Assembly (NCBI GenBank): GCA_026874595.1
Contig: CM049320.1
Span: 5,769,464 to 5,833,463, forward strand
Direction of reading: 5' to 3'
From: Sipunculus nudus
Lineage: Eukaryota > Annelida > Sipuncula > Golfingiida > Sipunculidae
DNA length: 64,000 nucleotides
Shown: positions 47,460-58,654 of the stretch, piece by piece
How the letters are laid out: every line of letters starts with the position of its first letter
Position numbering within the stretch: position 1 is the first letter of the stretch
Made by a program: the position numbers and the translations under genes
The notes under the pieces: model-generated
What the model was told of the DNA's origin: nothing
Databases searched by the model: none
Seen by the model: the letters and a program-made list of their open reading frames with translations, nothing else

Positions 47460-49450
47460 TATGGAAAACAGATCCCAGAACCACATCCAGATAAAGATCT
47501 CTTTACCTAGTGTAATTACTAATAAGCGAATGGCTCATCAGTTTAGAAAAAATCTAAATAATTGTATGGGATAAGTTTGTTTAAAAATAATATAAACAAT
47601 TATGCTGCTACTAATAATAATAAAATAATGATAACAATGATATCCTATTTTTGCACTTTGAATCATAAAGAAAAAGATCAATATTCAGATTGGCCTAAGC
47701 AAAAAACAGTGAATGTTTCATTACATGACAAGAAGCATTTAACCTTATTAATATATATCCACGAAACAATGTAACAGAATAAAAAATTATGTACACAAAG
47801 TTATTTAATATATTTAAGAAATATATAGATCCTGCTGATCAAGTATTTCTATGGAAGACCTCAATATTATGGTCAAGGTAAAATTAGATATAAAAAGTGA
47901 CACTGCAGACATTAGGAAAAGGGCAGTGGGAACTTTTTGCAGATAGGACACCATTTGTATAGATATTTTTAGCTTCAGGTCTACTAATCAGAAAAGCTGC
48001 AAATGGAGGATTAAAAATTAACCATTTGTAGTAAGATCAGTAAGAAGAAACATATAACCACAAAGCACGGGACTGTATTATTAGTTAAAAAAACAGATTG
48101 TATTCTGAACCCGAAGAAATATAAAAATGGCTAAAATATATTACAAAACAAATCAGCTACAGTAGAATTAAAGCAAATGTCCGAAAAAAAGTTGTCAATG
48201 CAAAAGCAATCTTATTTACCATTATATTAATTAGAAGTAAATAAAACATAGTAGAAGATAGGCAGAAAATAAAAAAAATGACCCTACTTATCAAAACGGA
48301 ATTCAGAAACAATTGATACCATAATCACAACAGACGATTATTATAATACTTTAAGAACATTATTTTCTAGGGATAACACCACAAGTAATGATGGGATACC
48401 TCTAGACTTTTAATGTTGGTGTTGTCATATTTTGGTTCTGCAGTTGTAGATTCGTTTAACACATTAATGCAAAAAAATCCTATCCGCATCACAAATGCAA
48501 GTAGTATTGATTGATAAGAAATAGGGTCATCAATGAAGAACTGTCAACCGATATCGCTATTACCAGAAACTCTCACTTATAATGAAAAATATTGTAAAAC
48601 GTATAATAAAAAAGAGTAGAAATTTATGTACAGTGAACGTATACAACAGTAAATATAAAATTTCTATTAAATATTCTCAATTTAATATGAGTAAATGATA
48701 TCCTCGGAATTTTATTAATTGCAGATATTGAAAGAGCTTTCAATTCTTTAGACCAGGATTTCATGTGTTGTTTTTTTCAATAAATACAATTATACTACAT
48801 CGTTACAAACGCTCTATAAAAGATGAAAATTTATCTTTAAATAGTGAGGTGACTTCTGGATATCTTAAAGTGGAATAAAGGGTCCGCCCAGGAGATCCAC
48901 TGTCATAATATTTATCCGTGATTGCGATCAAATAATGGCGGAAAATATAAGACTAATAAAGTAATCAAGGACTTACAAATTAATAACTTATTTAACTTGG
49001 TACAGTTCAAACAGCACAAGTTCTAAAGTAGGCAAAACAAGTTTTACATACAATACAGGAATTTGGTACCTACAATGGTTTAAAAATTAAGTGATGGTTA
49101 TGGATTGACCGGAATAGGAACTGTTTGCAAAAGCGATTTGGTTTTAAATGGCTGGTATAGACTATGAAAGAATGTACCTTCCTTATGATAAAAGCAACAC
49201 TATAGTTAAAAGTTGTTCATGAACACCAAACGCTTTTTTACAGAGAGCTATATTAAATAGATTTATCTTCATTTCAGTTAATAATAGAGAAAGAAGTAGA
49301 AGAGTCAGTTAAAATCCTGCAACTCAAATGCCTTATCTGAACAATGGCTTACCTTTAAGTATTTTAAGTTCATTTAATGAACTTTGGGCTTTTCCAGCAT
49401 ACAATGGTCTTCATGATGAATCTATGACGGATTTATATCATTGCTTATTT
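47460..49450 (+). mobile_element. Decayed L1/Tx1-like non-LTR retrotransposon, copy 2
   Basis: Direct homologue of 6850-9038 (ATCCCAGA.CCACATCCAGAT at the left; GGGTCCGCCCAGGAGATCCA at 48879 and 8680). RT motifs on the plus strand: IERAFNSLDQDF (about 48727-48765) and GYLKVE, stop, RVRPGDPLS (48855-48902). This copy continues beyond the point where copy 1 ends, with a C-terminal stretch around 49320-49450 (MPYLNNGLPLSILSSFNELW). Multiple stops; inactive. A block equal to 7440-7760 of copy 1 is missing here near 48030. Confidence 0.65.
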
Positions 49451-49540
49451 TTAAGCTGTTAATAAACACAGTCCATGCATCATGTTGACAAACAGAACAA
49501 ATGTAACTGAAAGTAATTTGCTGCTGGAAGTTTAAAGATT

Positions 49541-49612
49541 ATTGGACAGCTGAGTGGTAAAACGCTCGGTCTTCTCCGCTGGCGGCCCGGGTTCGATTCC
49601 CGGCGTGGTTAT
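49541..49612 (+). repeat. tRNA-derived SINE head or tRNA pseudogene
   Basis: An A box (AGCTGAGTGG, 49548-49557) and a perfect B box (GGTTCGATTCC, 49590-49600) are at tRNA spacing, with a perfect T-arm (CCGGG/CCCGG). The acceptor stem does not pair, the anticodon stem is mostly wobble, and no CCA end is seen. These points favour a SINE promoter head over a working tRNA gene. Confidence 0.55.
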
Positions 49613-50063
49613 GTAAGTGGGTTGTAGTGAACCTTAAAACACTAATACGTGTTTTTTTTTTATTCTACTGAAGAGGTAAAAGCTTTGTTGTCTAAAATAG
49701 ATATTTCGTGCAGAGACATCACAATTAATATTAAGTACATTTACAGATCTGCATGGAGACTTGGAATCTTTATATGTTATATATATAAGCAGTATATGTA
49801 CACAGAGAAAAGTTTCAAAGTGCTTTGTGTCAAACACACATGTGTTTACGGTAGTGCACCAAACTACCTTGCTTAGCTTGTGCGGGCATACCAGCCATCA
49901 CGTAGTTTATGGTCTAGTGACCAGCATTTTCTGGGTCATCCTGCTTCTCGTACAAGAACATAAGGTGATCGTTCTTTACAGTGGCTGTGCCGAAAATATG
50001 GGTCGAGTTAACCTTAGAACCCCGCATGTGTTATCATTATAATGGTTAAAAGACAAGTAAAAA

Positions 50064-50167
50064 CCTGTTTCGGGCTGCATTTTTAAATATATAGTTTTGC
50101 TTTTTATAAACTACACCTGTTTCGGGCTGCATTTTTTAATATATAGTTTTGCTTTTTATAAGCTATG
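50064..50167. repeat. 52-bp tandem duplication
   Basis: CCTGTTTCGGGCTGCATTTT begins at 50064 and 50116. The two units differ at a few bases only. Confidence 0.85.
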
Positions 50168-50351
50168 CCCACATTAGGTAATAATTATAATGGGAACCTC
50201 ATAAACTCTTAGCATATCCTACAATCATATTTTATCAATACATGTTTTATCTTCACCTGTAATGGCGACACTGAGCAGCACTGAGTGCTGGATATTGTGT
50301 GCGGTATTGTTAATACGAATAATATTAGTATTATATTATTAAAACAATTAT

Positions 50352-50498
50352 TTATATATATATATATATATATATATTATTGCAAAAATAACCAGTATGG
50401 CCTACAACCATCATTAGCAAGCCTTCATGTTTAGGCAGTTGGAAGAATTATGGAAATTGTGATCAATCACACTAACTGAATTTATGTAATTTAAACAC

Positions 50499-50534
<36 letters not shown>
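50352..50534. repeat. Two (TA)n microsatellites
   Basis: AT arrays at about 50352-50378 and 50502-50534, just upstream of the LINE fragment. Confidence 0.85.
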
Positions 50535-50536
<2 letters not shown>

Positions 50537-50579
50537 CACTTGATCACATCATCCGCTCAGGTTATATTTATAAATTAAT

Positions 50580-51468
50580 TTGTCATGTGGCAATTATAGA
50601 TGACCCATCGAATAACTCTAATTATTATCCGGTGCTTATGAAATGTGATACTTACCCTAAACGTGATCAAGTTAAATGGTTTAATGCAACTGAGGATGCA
50701 ATTCAGGGATATGAAAACACAGTCGATATAACTATAAAAGTTAATACGTCTAATGATATTATAACATGATCCAACAATACCTGTTCATCACAGACCCACA
50801 TAAAACATATAGATAAGCTTTATGCAGACATTGTTCAAAGTTGTGTAGATGCAAGTTATAAGTGGCTACCATACCGAAATCAAACAAGCTCTAACAGAAA
50901 ACGAATACCATATTGGTCAGAGACGGTGAAACCAATTGAAGAACAGTCCTTGTTCTGGCACTGGTTATGGATACAGAATGGTCGCCAAAATACAGGGGCA
51001 TGTGCTGTTACTGACGTAGGACCCGTGCAGAATATCACAGAATATTGAGAAACTGCCAAAGCAAGAGAATAACCTACGTAAGCAACGTATGACAGACATG
51101 ATAAATAAAAGTCGAGAGGGAGACTTATGGGCTGAAGTAAAGAAGATGAAGTTAGGTGGCCCTTCACAGACCAGGACTGTTGATAATAAATTTACTAGTA
51201 CAGTACTAGTTTCACTTCGTGGAAATCACAGACACTTATATAATAGCCTTCCAGATAGAACGGAGGAACTAAATAATATTGTTAATCAGGCAATAAAAAC
51301 ATATCACCAAAGGATACTCTCAGGATTGGTATATCCGACGTTACGATGGCTGTAAATCATTTAAAAACCGGTAAATCCGATGGAAGATCTATTCTACAGT
51401 CTGACCATATCATTAGTGGAACACACCGTTTGTATGTATATATATATATATATATAAATAAATATATT

Positions 51469-51521
<53 letters not shown>

Positions 51522-52080
51522 TTTATTTCATTTTATGATTTTACATGGTCATGTCGCAGGGGAAATGAATACTTACGTAATTATACCAATATCAAAAGAC
51601 CCAAGAGGTTACCTAACCTGTAGTGAAAACTACAGGGGTATCTCATTGACAATTGATTTCAGCAAATTACTTGATAGTGTTATTATTCAGAAAAATGTAG
51701 ATAAACTTGGCTCTTCTTCACTGCAATATGCTTTTAAGTTTTGTTGATACGTTTTTTGTCGGAATTAATATTCCCAAGTTGTTCCATTAACTCATGAAAC
51801 GCAATGTTTCACCTACTGTCATTAGAATACTAGCAGATATCTACCAGAGACCTATCATTAAGACAAAATGAAATGATGTTGAATCTGGACAGTTTGGTGC
51901 TAATAATGGTGTACGCCAAGGGGGTGTATTATCCCCTCCCCCTTCTGTTTAATATTTATAAGGACGAGCTTTTAAAACGTCTAAGAAAATGAGGGAATAG
52001 GATGTTTTATTGGAAATTATTTTGCTGGTAATGTTTGCTATTCGGACGATCTTACGCTCTAATGTCCGACTTGGACGGGG
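50580..52080 (+). mobile_element. Non-LTR retrotransposon fragment (endonuclease end to RT), split by a (TA)n tract
   Basis: Plus-strand coding remnants in order: endonuclease tail and linker (DQVKWFNATEDAIQGYENTV, about 50665-50725), NRKRIPYWSETVKPIEEQSL (about 50895-50955), MINKSREGDLWAEVKKMK (51098-51150), MAVNHLKTGKSDGRSI (51345-51393), SDHIISGTHRL (51400-51430), a (TA)n tract, then GHVAGEMNTYVIIPISKDPR (51547-51606), LTCSENYRGISLTIDFSKLL (51616-51675), and FGANNGVRQGGVLSP (51892-51936). A frame-shifted YSDD-like site is near 52040. These are RT blocks of a CR1/I-group type element. Stops and slips make it inactive. Confidence 0.75.
51432..51522. repeat. (TA)n tract inside the RT domain
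   Basis: About 90 bp of nearly pure TA replaces the sequence between the SDHIISGTHRL and GHVAGEMN blocks. Confidence 0.85.
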
Positions 52081-52410
52081 CTTCAACAGATGATTTAAGA
52101 GGAAAAAGTATTGAATATATTGTGATTGATTTGATGTTGACTTTTTTCAAACAAAAACCTTTTTTGCTCCATTTAGTGTCCAACGTTGTAATTACCGTCC
52201 TCATTTTATGATTTTTTGGTACTGGAAATAGACGGTAGAACGAAAGCATTAAGACGAAAATATTTAATTACATGATCCGGTGTTTAAGGTTCCTACAGTT
52301 CGGATGACGTTTCAAAACATGTGCACGGTGTACTCGCCAACTCCTATGAACACAGCTGTTAGGCATCAATGAGCATTTTAGGTGATGATGGTGGGGCCTG
52401 ACTTCCTCAG

Positions 52411-52565
52411 ACCACGTTCGCGATGAGACCCCTATTGGAATGCTTAACTACAAGTATGCATCTTCCCAACCAAGTCAAGATTGGATATTGATGCTTGGCG
52501 AGGAATATATTTAAGATGAATATTCTGATTTCCTTATTCCTACTCCTGTACCTTGATTCCCAATC
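52411..52565 (+). pseudogene. Broken copy of the cysteine-containing terminal exon
   Basis: Aligned codon for codon with 34471-34628: HVRDETPIGMLNYKYASSQP, then SQDWILMLGEEYI, then TAA at 52512-52514 where the other copy has CAA, then DEYSDFLIPTPVP. All three cysteines of the intact exon are lost. The acceptor (ACTTCCTCAG) is still recognisable. Confidence 0.65.
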
Positions 52566-53244
52566 CAATTATTATATCAGTTTAAAAAAATATATTTCAT
52601 GGCTCATATTATTTAAAATCATAAGATACATTTAAACATTTCCATTGAGATGAAACAAAGTTCTAGGAAGGTTAAGCTTCATCTTTCTTTTTTGCTTCAT
52701 TCGAAGAAAAAAACCGCGTTGACACAGTATTATTGTTTGAACACATGATATGTTAAAATCTTTGATCTACAGGAAAAGATATCCAATCATACAAAGGTCA
52801 AAGTGTTTCCTGATTTGTGTTAACATTTACGGGTATAAGAATCATTTATTAGAATGACTGTGGGTATCTCTACATTATGTGTGTCAATATCAATCAGATT
52901 TTTTTTTCATTTTTGTTTATATGCTTCATATAACTATATATATATAGTTTGGTGCTAATAATGGTGAACGCCAAGGGGGTGTATCTGTTTAATATTTTCA
53001 TTTACCTGATGATGACATCTTTCGAAACAATATCAAATATCTTTGCCCTAGTATATTGTATTATCTCTATCTCTAGCCTATGATGACTTGGTAATTTGTA
53101 AACCATTATATGTTATCGCTAAATATTCCTCTGTCGGCTTTCACCACCAAGTCTTGGAACTCAAACGAAACCATATGTGCAAATACCTGTGTGGGATGCT
53201 AAATGTGTACCTGTAGCAAGGCATTTGGCTTGAACTATGCGCAT

Positions 53245-53448
53245 GTTTTTATTAAATGTCAGACGGTATAAATAAGTATCACCTGATGGATATTCCTTTG
53301 TATCAAATTATATACGACCAGTATTTTGCGAGAAGAATATCAACACTTGACATTGAAAATGCTGTTTTCTCAACGACAATCAATGAGTGCATACGTGATA
53401 ATCAAGACATATATCCTATTCGTATCACTTTATCATCAGCCAATGACA
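53245..53448 (+). other. Insert with an open frame, absent from the 35.3-kb paralogue
   Basis: About 200 bp interrupts the duplicated locus just before the 250-bp upstream element. It is open from an ATG at 53256 (MSDGINKYHLMDIPLYQIIY, then ARRISTLDIENAVFS and CIRDNQDIYPIRITLSSAND). The peptide looks protein-like despite the AT-rich setting. Origin unknown. Confidence 0.35.
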
Positions 53449-55904
53449 AGGTTACATGTTTGTTTCATTTGTGCTGCTAGCGGCAGTATGCGGGCAACAG
53501 CTCAAAGCCATTGGCTTTTTTTGTATGAGTTACTCTCTCAATATTTATTCAATAAACATAGCGCGCTGGCTTGTTCTCCGTGTATACACGTGATATAAAT
53601 ATACGTCTTCCTGCATAAACCCAGACTAGATGCATTATAAATATTATTTGGCCACGAAACGGGGGATATTAAGTTAATAATAATCATTTGATCATATTCG
53701 CACCATTAGCCTTAATATCGTTTGAGGTTATAAGAAAGGAGATGTTTCATGGTTTACTTGCAGATGCAACATATGCTTTTCGTTCGATGCTGAGAAAACA
53801 ATGATGTTGATGTGAAGATTTCAATCTGCAAAGATATATAGGTATAAAACAAAGACTTCCTTCTGCTCCTCACGTTCATACCCACATTAATCAATTAATC
53901 GCTGCCGCCTAAAAGAGCATCTAAATTTGACTCTATTTTAATCTTATATTAACGATATACCTATTTTACCTCAAATGAGAAAACTATTCTTGGAAAATAG
54001 ATCTTTATTTATAACTTCCACCAGCATATATCATAAGTATGTGTAGCATAAGACATTTTCTGTACTAATTTGTATTGATTTATTGATTGTCGTTGCTCCT
54101 TTACTCGTCACTTAAGACGGAAACATAAGAGTTTAGGTTATATACGTATGCAGCCTCTGATGTGTGCTCAGACACCGTCAATATAAACATGCCTGTGTTC
54201 GACAGAGTTACAAACATCGCATTTTACTGTTTTAATATGGACCAAGGTCTGTCGGTGGAGTATGGTAACCCACATGATTTCTTAATACCGATATGAATCT
54301 GCAGTTCCGGTTTAATATGCATGTATCTAGGAAAACAAAGATGGAAGGAAGATTGAATATCTGGGGTTCCATCAAGATGTGACCTCGCCTGTATGTGAGA
54401 TTCTGGTCGGTTTTGATATGGAAGCCAGAATCCTTATTCGCGGGACTTCCTTCCTCTAATATTGGGTTAACATATGAACAATTCTTTTTATAAGGCAAGG
54501 TTGGGACTTGAATAAAGCACTATTTTTGTCAACAAATAAACATTTTCCATTTTACTTAAGTATCCATCCCGTTTTACTTAAATTTAATCGTAAAACTTTC
54601 ATAATTATTTTGCATTTTTTTCTCTATTTAGCAAAACATCTTGCCTGTTAGATTATGTGAATCCCTAATGATGTTGATATTAACAAAGATATGTTTATAA
54701 TAATATGTCCGTGTGTTTTAAATATTACAAAATAGATCAATTTATAATTTAGTCAAACAGGAATGCCAATCTGCCATTCTTACCCAACAGTTTGGCGTCT
54801 TTTTACAATAGGTGAATTGGCCGATATATTGTTTTGCCCCGTCACATAGCCTCAAACCGGAATCTCATAAAAAACGGAGGCGGATATCTCCAAACATACA
54901 TCCTTTAGAAATAAACAGTGCACAAGGATCTGTACGTCGTAATCCATAGATTTGTATGTTTTAATAAAAGTCTAAACGTTTAAGGTAATTTAATACAGCG
55001 AATATACAGGTAATATGGAAAAATGGTTCAAGGCATAGAGCGCAAAGTGAAAAAGCTATAAATGTTTAATACAACGATTAATATGAGACAATATAGGTTG
55101 AAAGATACAATGTAGTTTCTTCCTACTTGAGAATGAAAAATAAATGGTATATTATTATATGTTACCCCCTCCTAATGTCACTAATAAATAATGATATGTA
55201 TTCAAGGGGATTTTGCAAGGGATGCTACATTAAAAGGCTCGATGTCCACGAGAAATAATATCCATTTAACTCAATTGATATTAGCTAATAGACGCACTTA
55301 ATTGGATTGACATATACGTAAAAGAAAAAAAAACTCTGTTGTACATTTAGTCAATGAGTGATGGTTATTTCAAATATAAATCGTTGACATTTTGACGTTC
55401 ATTCGTTTGAATGCATTACACATCTTTTTAAATCATACATTCAAATACATATTAATTAGACATTCATAATGATGGTACAAGCTTTAACTAATATTTTAGT
55501 ATCCATACTTATTATTTAATCATATATTGTATAAACTGTTGTCATATATTTCGGATTCTGTCCATTATTGTTTCATATTTATAAATGTAATTTCTTCTTT
55601 CTTTGAGGCTATATTTATTATTACATGTACTGTTACTATATATGAATCAAGTCTGCATATGTTAAGGGAGAATACTGACAGTTGAACATTATACATTTCT
55701 GTGTGGGCCAAAAGCTAAAAAAACCTTTACAGAAAACTTATAAAGGTGACTACAACTAAATCATAAGTTAATATTCTCCAATGAGCATTTCATATTGATT
55801 TAGATATAGCATCTGGATGAATATGTCGATGCGAAATCTGGGAATTTATCCTGTAGCGGGCGTAAGATTTGTCAGCTGAAAAACCGGTCACTAAAATGAC
55901 GCTT

Positions 55905-56590
55905 AGTGTACTTAGTAAGCTAGAGGAGCAAGCAAGACATTGTAAATGCACCATGTTGCATGTTGTGTGTACTTAGTGAATTATAGAAGCAACCGGATGT
56001 GGCAAATGCGCCTTGTTGCATGTAGCGTGTACTAAGTGAGTTATAGAAACAAGCAAGAATTTGTAAATGCGCTATCCTGCATATGCATGCTGCGTGTGCT
56101 TAGTCAGTTAAGGAAGCCAGCAAGATGTGGTCAATGTGCCATGTTGCATGTAATGAGTACTTAGTGAGAAAGAAAAGCAAACGGAATGTGGAAAATGTTC
56201 ATGTTGTGTGTATTAAACGTTGTAAATGTACTTTGTGTTCAGAGAAGAAGGCAGGATGTTGTAAATGTACTTAGTGGTTAGCGAAGGAAGCAGGATGTTG
56301 TAAATGTACTTAGTGGGTTAGAGAAGTAAGCAGGATGTTGTAAATGTACTTAGTGTTTAGAGAAGAAGGCAGGATGTTGTAAATGTACTTAGTGGGTTGG
56401 AGAAGGAAGCAGGATGTTGTAAATGTACTTAGTGGGTAAGAGAAGGAAACAGCATGATGTATCAAATGTACTTAGTGCTAAGAGAAGGAAGCAGGATGTT
56501 GTTAACGTACTTAGTGGTTAGGGAAGTAATCAGGATGTTGTAAATGTACTTAGTGGGTTATAAATGAAGCAGGATGTTGTTAATGCACCA
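55905..56590. repeat. Minisatellite: about 14 units, period shifting from 60 bp to 40 bp
   Basis: The word GTACTTAGTG or a near variant recurs at about 55909, 55969, 56029, 56097, 56158, 56226, 56266, 56305, 56345, 56385, 56425, 56468, 56507 and 56545. The first five units are 60-68 bp and include CATGTTGCATG. Later ones are about 40 bp with that segment deleted (core GAAGCAGGATGTTGTAAATG). The paralogous site at 36570-36640 holds a single unit. Confidence 0.85.
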
Positions 56591-57299
56591 TGCTGTGCGA
56601 TGAACCCCGGCCGTTTTGGTAAACCAGTCCAAGCGCAAGTGGACTTCCTAAAATATGTAAGTATAATTTGTATGTTATATATTAAGATATGATTGTTACC
56701 AGATTGTTATATGTTAAATATATCTTATTTGTATCAAAATTATTTAATGTTTTTATTCAGAAAGTGAAATTTCATTTTCAGTGTTATGAATATTTGTCTC
56801 AAATAAAATTATTAAATATTATTGAGATCGGATGATTAAGGATCGTTAAAATATCATCTCTACAAATTAAAAGTGAACCTTACAGTCCTTAACAGAAGGA
56901 ACTAAATAACCACGTGGTAGAGAAGAACAGTCATCTCCAAAGTTGGTACAGCTTGTACTTTGATCATAATGCAACTTAGTACTTTATACACTAGTATTTA
57001 TTTCACAACGTAAAGTATTTATCTATTTTATTATGAAAAAAAAACAAAATAAGATTAACTACAACTTTTTCTTTATTTACCAAAATATGCACACGTTGCT
57101 TTGTGTCAAACCTCTTTTTTCAACATTAAAGCCAATTTAGGCAGTGATTGGTCAGAAGATATATACAGGTGTTATTACATGGAACACAAAAAAAATGCAC
57201 GCAATAATGAACCCAGTTACAGAGCTGCTGATTCACATATTACGTTATAGCGGTGAGCATCTCGCATTGAAGAAATCAAGGAGCGGTGTTCTGAGATAA

Positions 57300-57410
57300 T
57301 CAGGTTGAGTCAGCATTGGTGCTCGATAGTCATTCCCAAATCCTGAGAAGATGACCTTTAACCCTGTTGACCATCACCACATGTACGCTCCTACTGAGCT
57401 AACAGCAAGA
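57300..57410 (-). repeat. Possible tRNA-derived SINE remnant
   Basis: The minus strand carries a consensus A box (TAGCTCAGTAGGAGCG) followed by GGTCAACAGGGTTAAAGGTC. No proper B box is present, so this rests on one motif. Confidence 0.3.
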
Positions 57411-57892
57411 GCTCAGTAAACACTACAAACAGATGTCCATATTCACAGAGGCATAATGTATCAAGGAATAATTTAGAATGCTTAAAAATATAAACTTGAA
57501 TTTGAAGATATCATACTTGTGTACAATATAGAGAAAAACTAACACAACGTACATTTGTTCTGGTGAGCAATTTATTTCAAACTAATAGTAGGTGATTTGG
57601 TTTGATTACCGTTTTCACATGAAAAATCTGCGACTCATTAAAATGGATAACTGGTATTCTCTAGAATGGTAGAGAGGCCGGAATCAATCTATTAATGCCT
57701 TGATATTGATGTGTAAAGTTGTATATAGAATGGACGAAAGTCTGGGTCAGACATTGAAATAACATAACCGTTACGTTATATCCTTAATATCGAAAAAACA
57801 AAATATATCTTGAGACCATAAATTCAGATAAATTATCGCTCATTTACAAAGAAAGTATAAGTAGACGGCTGATAATGAAAAACTAATTTTAC

Positions 57893-58095
57893 AGACATTG
57901 GGGTAGGTATTGTCATTAAAATCAGAGTTTGTTCCAGTTCCTTAAGTGTTTCGGTGCTTACTACCTTTCCATCATGTTGTAAACAAATTCGCTCTGCTGC
58001 TCGCCAGAACATTATGAAACCGAAGTATCTGTAGCATGAGTCGTGTCGGTGTGGTGATCCTGATATGAACTTAAACCTGTAGCCGACACGGCAAC
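57893..58095 (-). CDS. C-type lectin domain exon (N-terminal half), isolated
   Basis: After a TTTAG acceptor the minus strand reads CRVGYRFKFISGSPHRHDSC, then YRYFGFIMFWRAAERICLQH and DGKVVSTETLKELEQTLILM. This is homologous residue by residue to exon 1224-1427 (SCYRYF, W-RA-E-C--HDG--VS-ET). It probably ends at TCT/GTAAAA (57893), making it 203 nt, phase 1 to phase 0, against 204 nt and phase 1 to phase 1 in the left-hand gene. The phase mismatch and the lack of a matching downstream exon suggest a relic or a differently spliced paralogue. No PAN exon was found upstream. Confidence 0.55.
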
Positions 58096-58109
58096 CTAAA
58101 CATATGAAT

Positions 58110-58654
58110 GTGTTTATTCTCAATAAATCGTTAAATGCAATATTCCATAATTATGTAGATGTATATGGAAAGTTAAAAAGCCTGTTTACAGAGAAAAGCC
58201 GCCGCTCGCTCTACCTCTTTGTGTTCTTTTGTATTTCTAACTGACAAACTATTACGGACAATAATAATACTGTTATTTTCTACATCTCTAGTATACATAA
58301 ATTTATTTAGGTGATTATTGATTAATAGTATTTTGAGGGGGAGGGGGGTATTCATTAATACTGCTTTATAACCTTTAACAGAATGGAACGTATTTGAAAT
58401 ATATGTTATCGATCTAGAGTACAGCAGCTGATAAGTTCAACATTTTCTTGTCTTAAAAATATATTTAAACAACGACGGAAAAGAGTGCAGAATTATTCAA
58501 AATAAAACAAATTGTTATTTAATAATATTCTGATAATTTTTTCTTGTCATAAAAACCTAAGTGAAGAAGAACAATGGATACAGATTTGTCTTTTCTGTAA
58601 TTCGAACCCTCCTTTAAGGGTGCTCAGTCTTTTAATATACAATTATTAAAATTA
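58110..58654. other. Anonymous interval
   Basis: No feature seen apart from a G-rich run at 58335-58349. Confidence 0.4.

Larger units (their letters stand above)
52180..57150 (+). repeat. Duplicated locus, long copy
   Basis: Homologous to 34180-37150 with extra DNA: an RT fragment at about 52948-52998, an insert at about 53245-53448, about 1.45 kb at about 53800-55270 (no gene seen), and an expanded minisatellite at 55905-56590. The frame 54498-54232 (-) lies in the extra DNA and has no recognisable domain. Confidence 0.7.

Noticed and set aside
49541-49612. Functional tRNA gene
   Set aside because: Good A and B boxes, but the acceptor stem does not pair and the anticodon arm is poor; kept as a SINE or tRNA pseudogene.
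55905-56590. CRISPR-like array of regularly spaced repeats
   Set aside because: The units are contiguous tandem repeats with no unique spacers, in a eukaryotic setting with introns.
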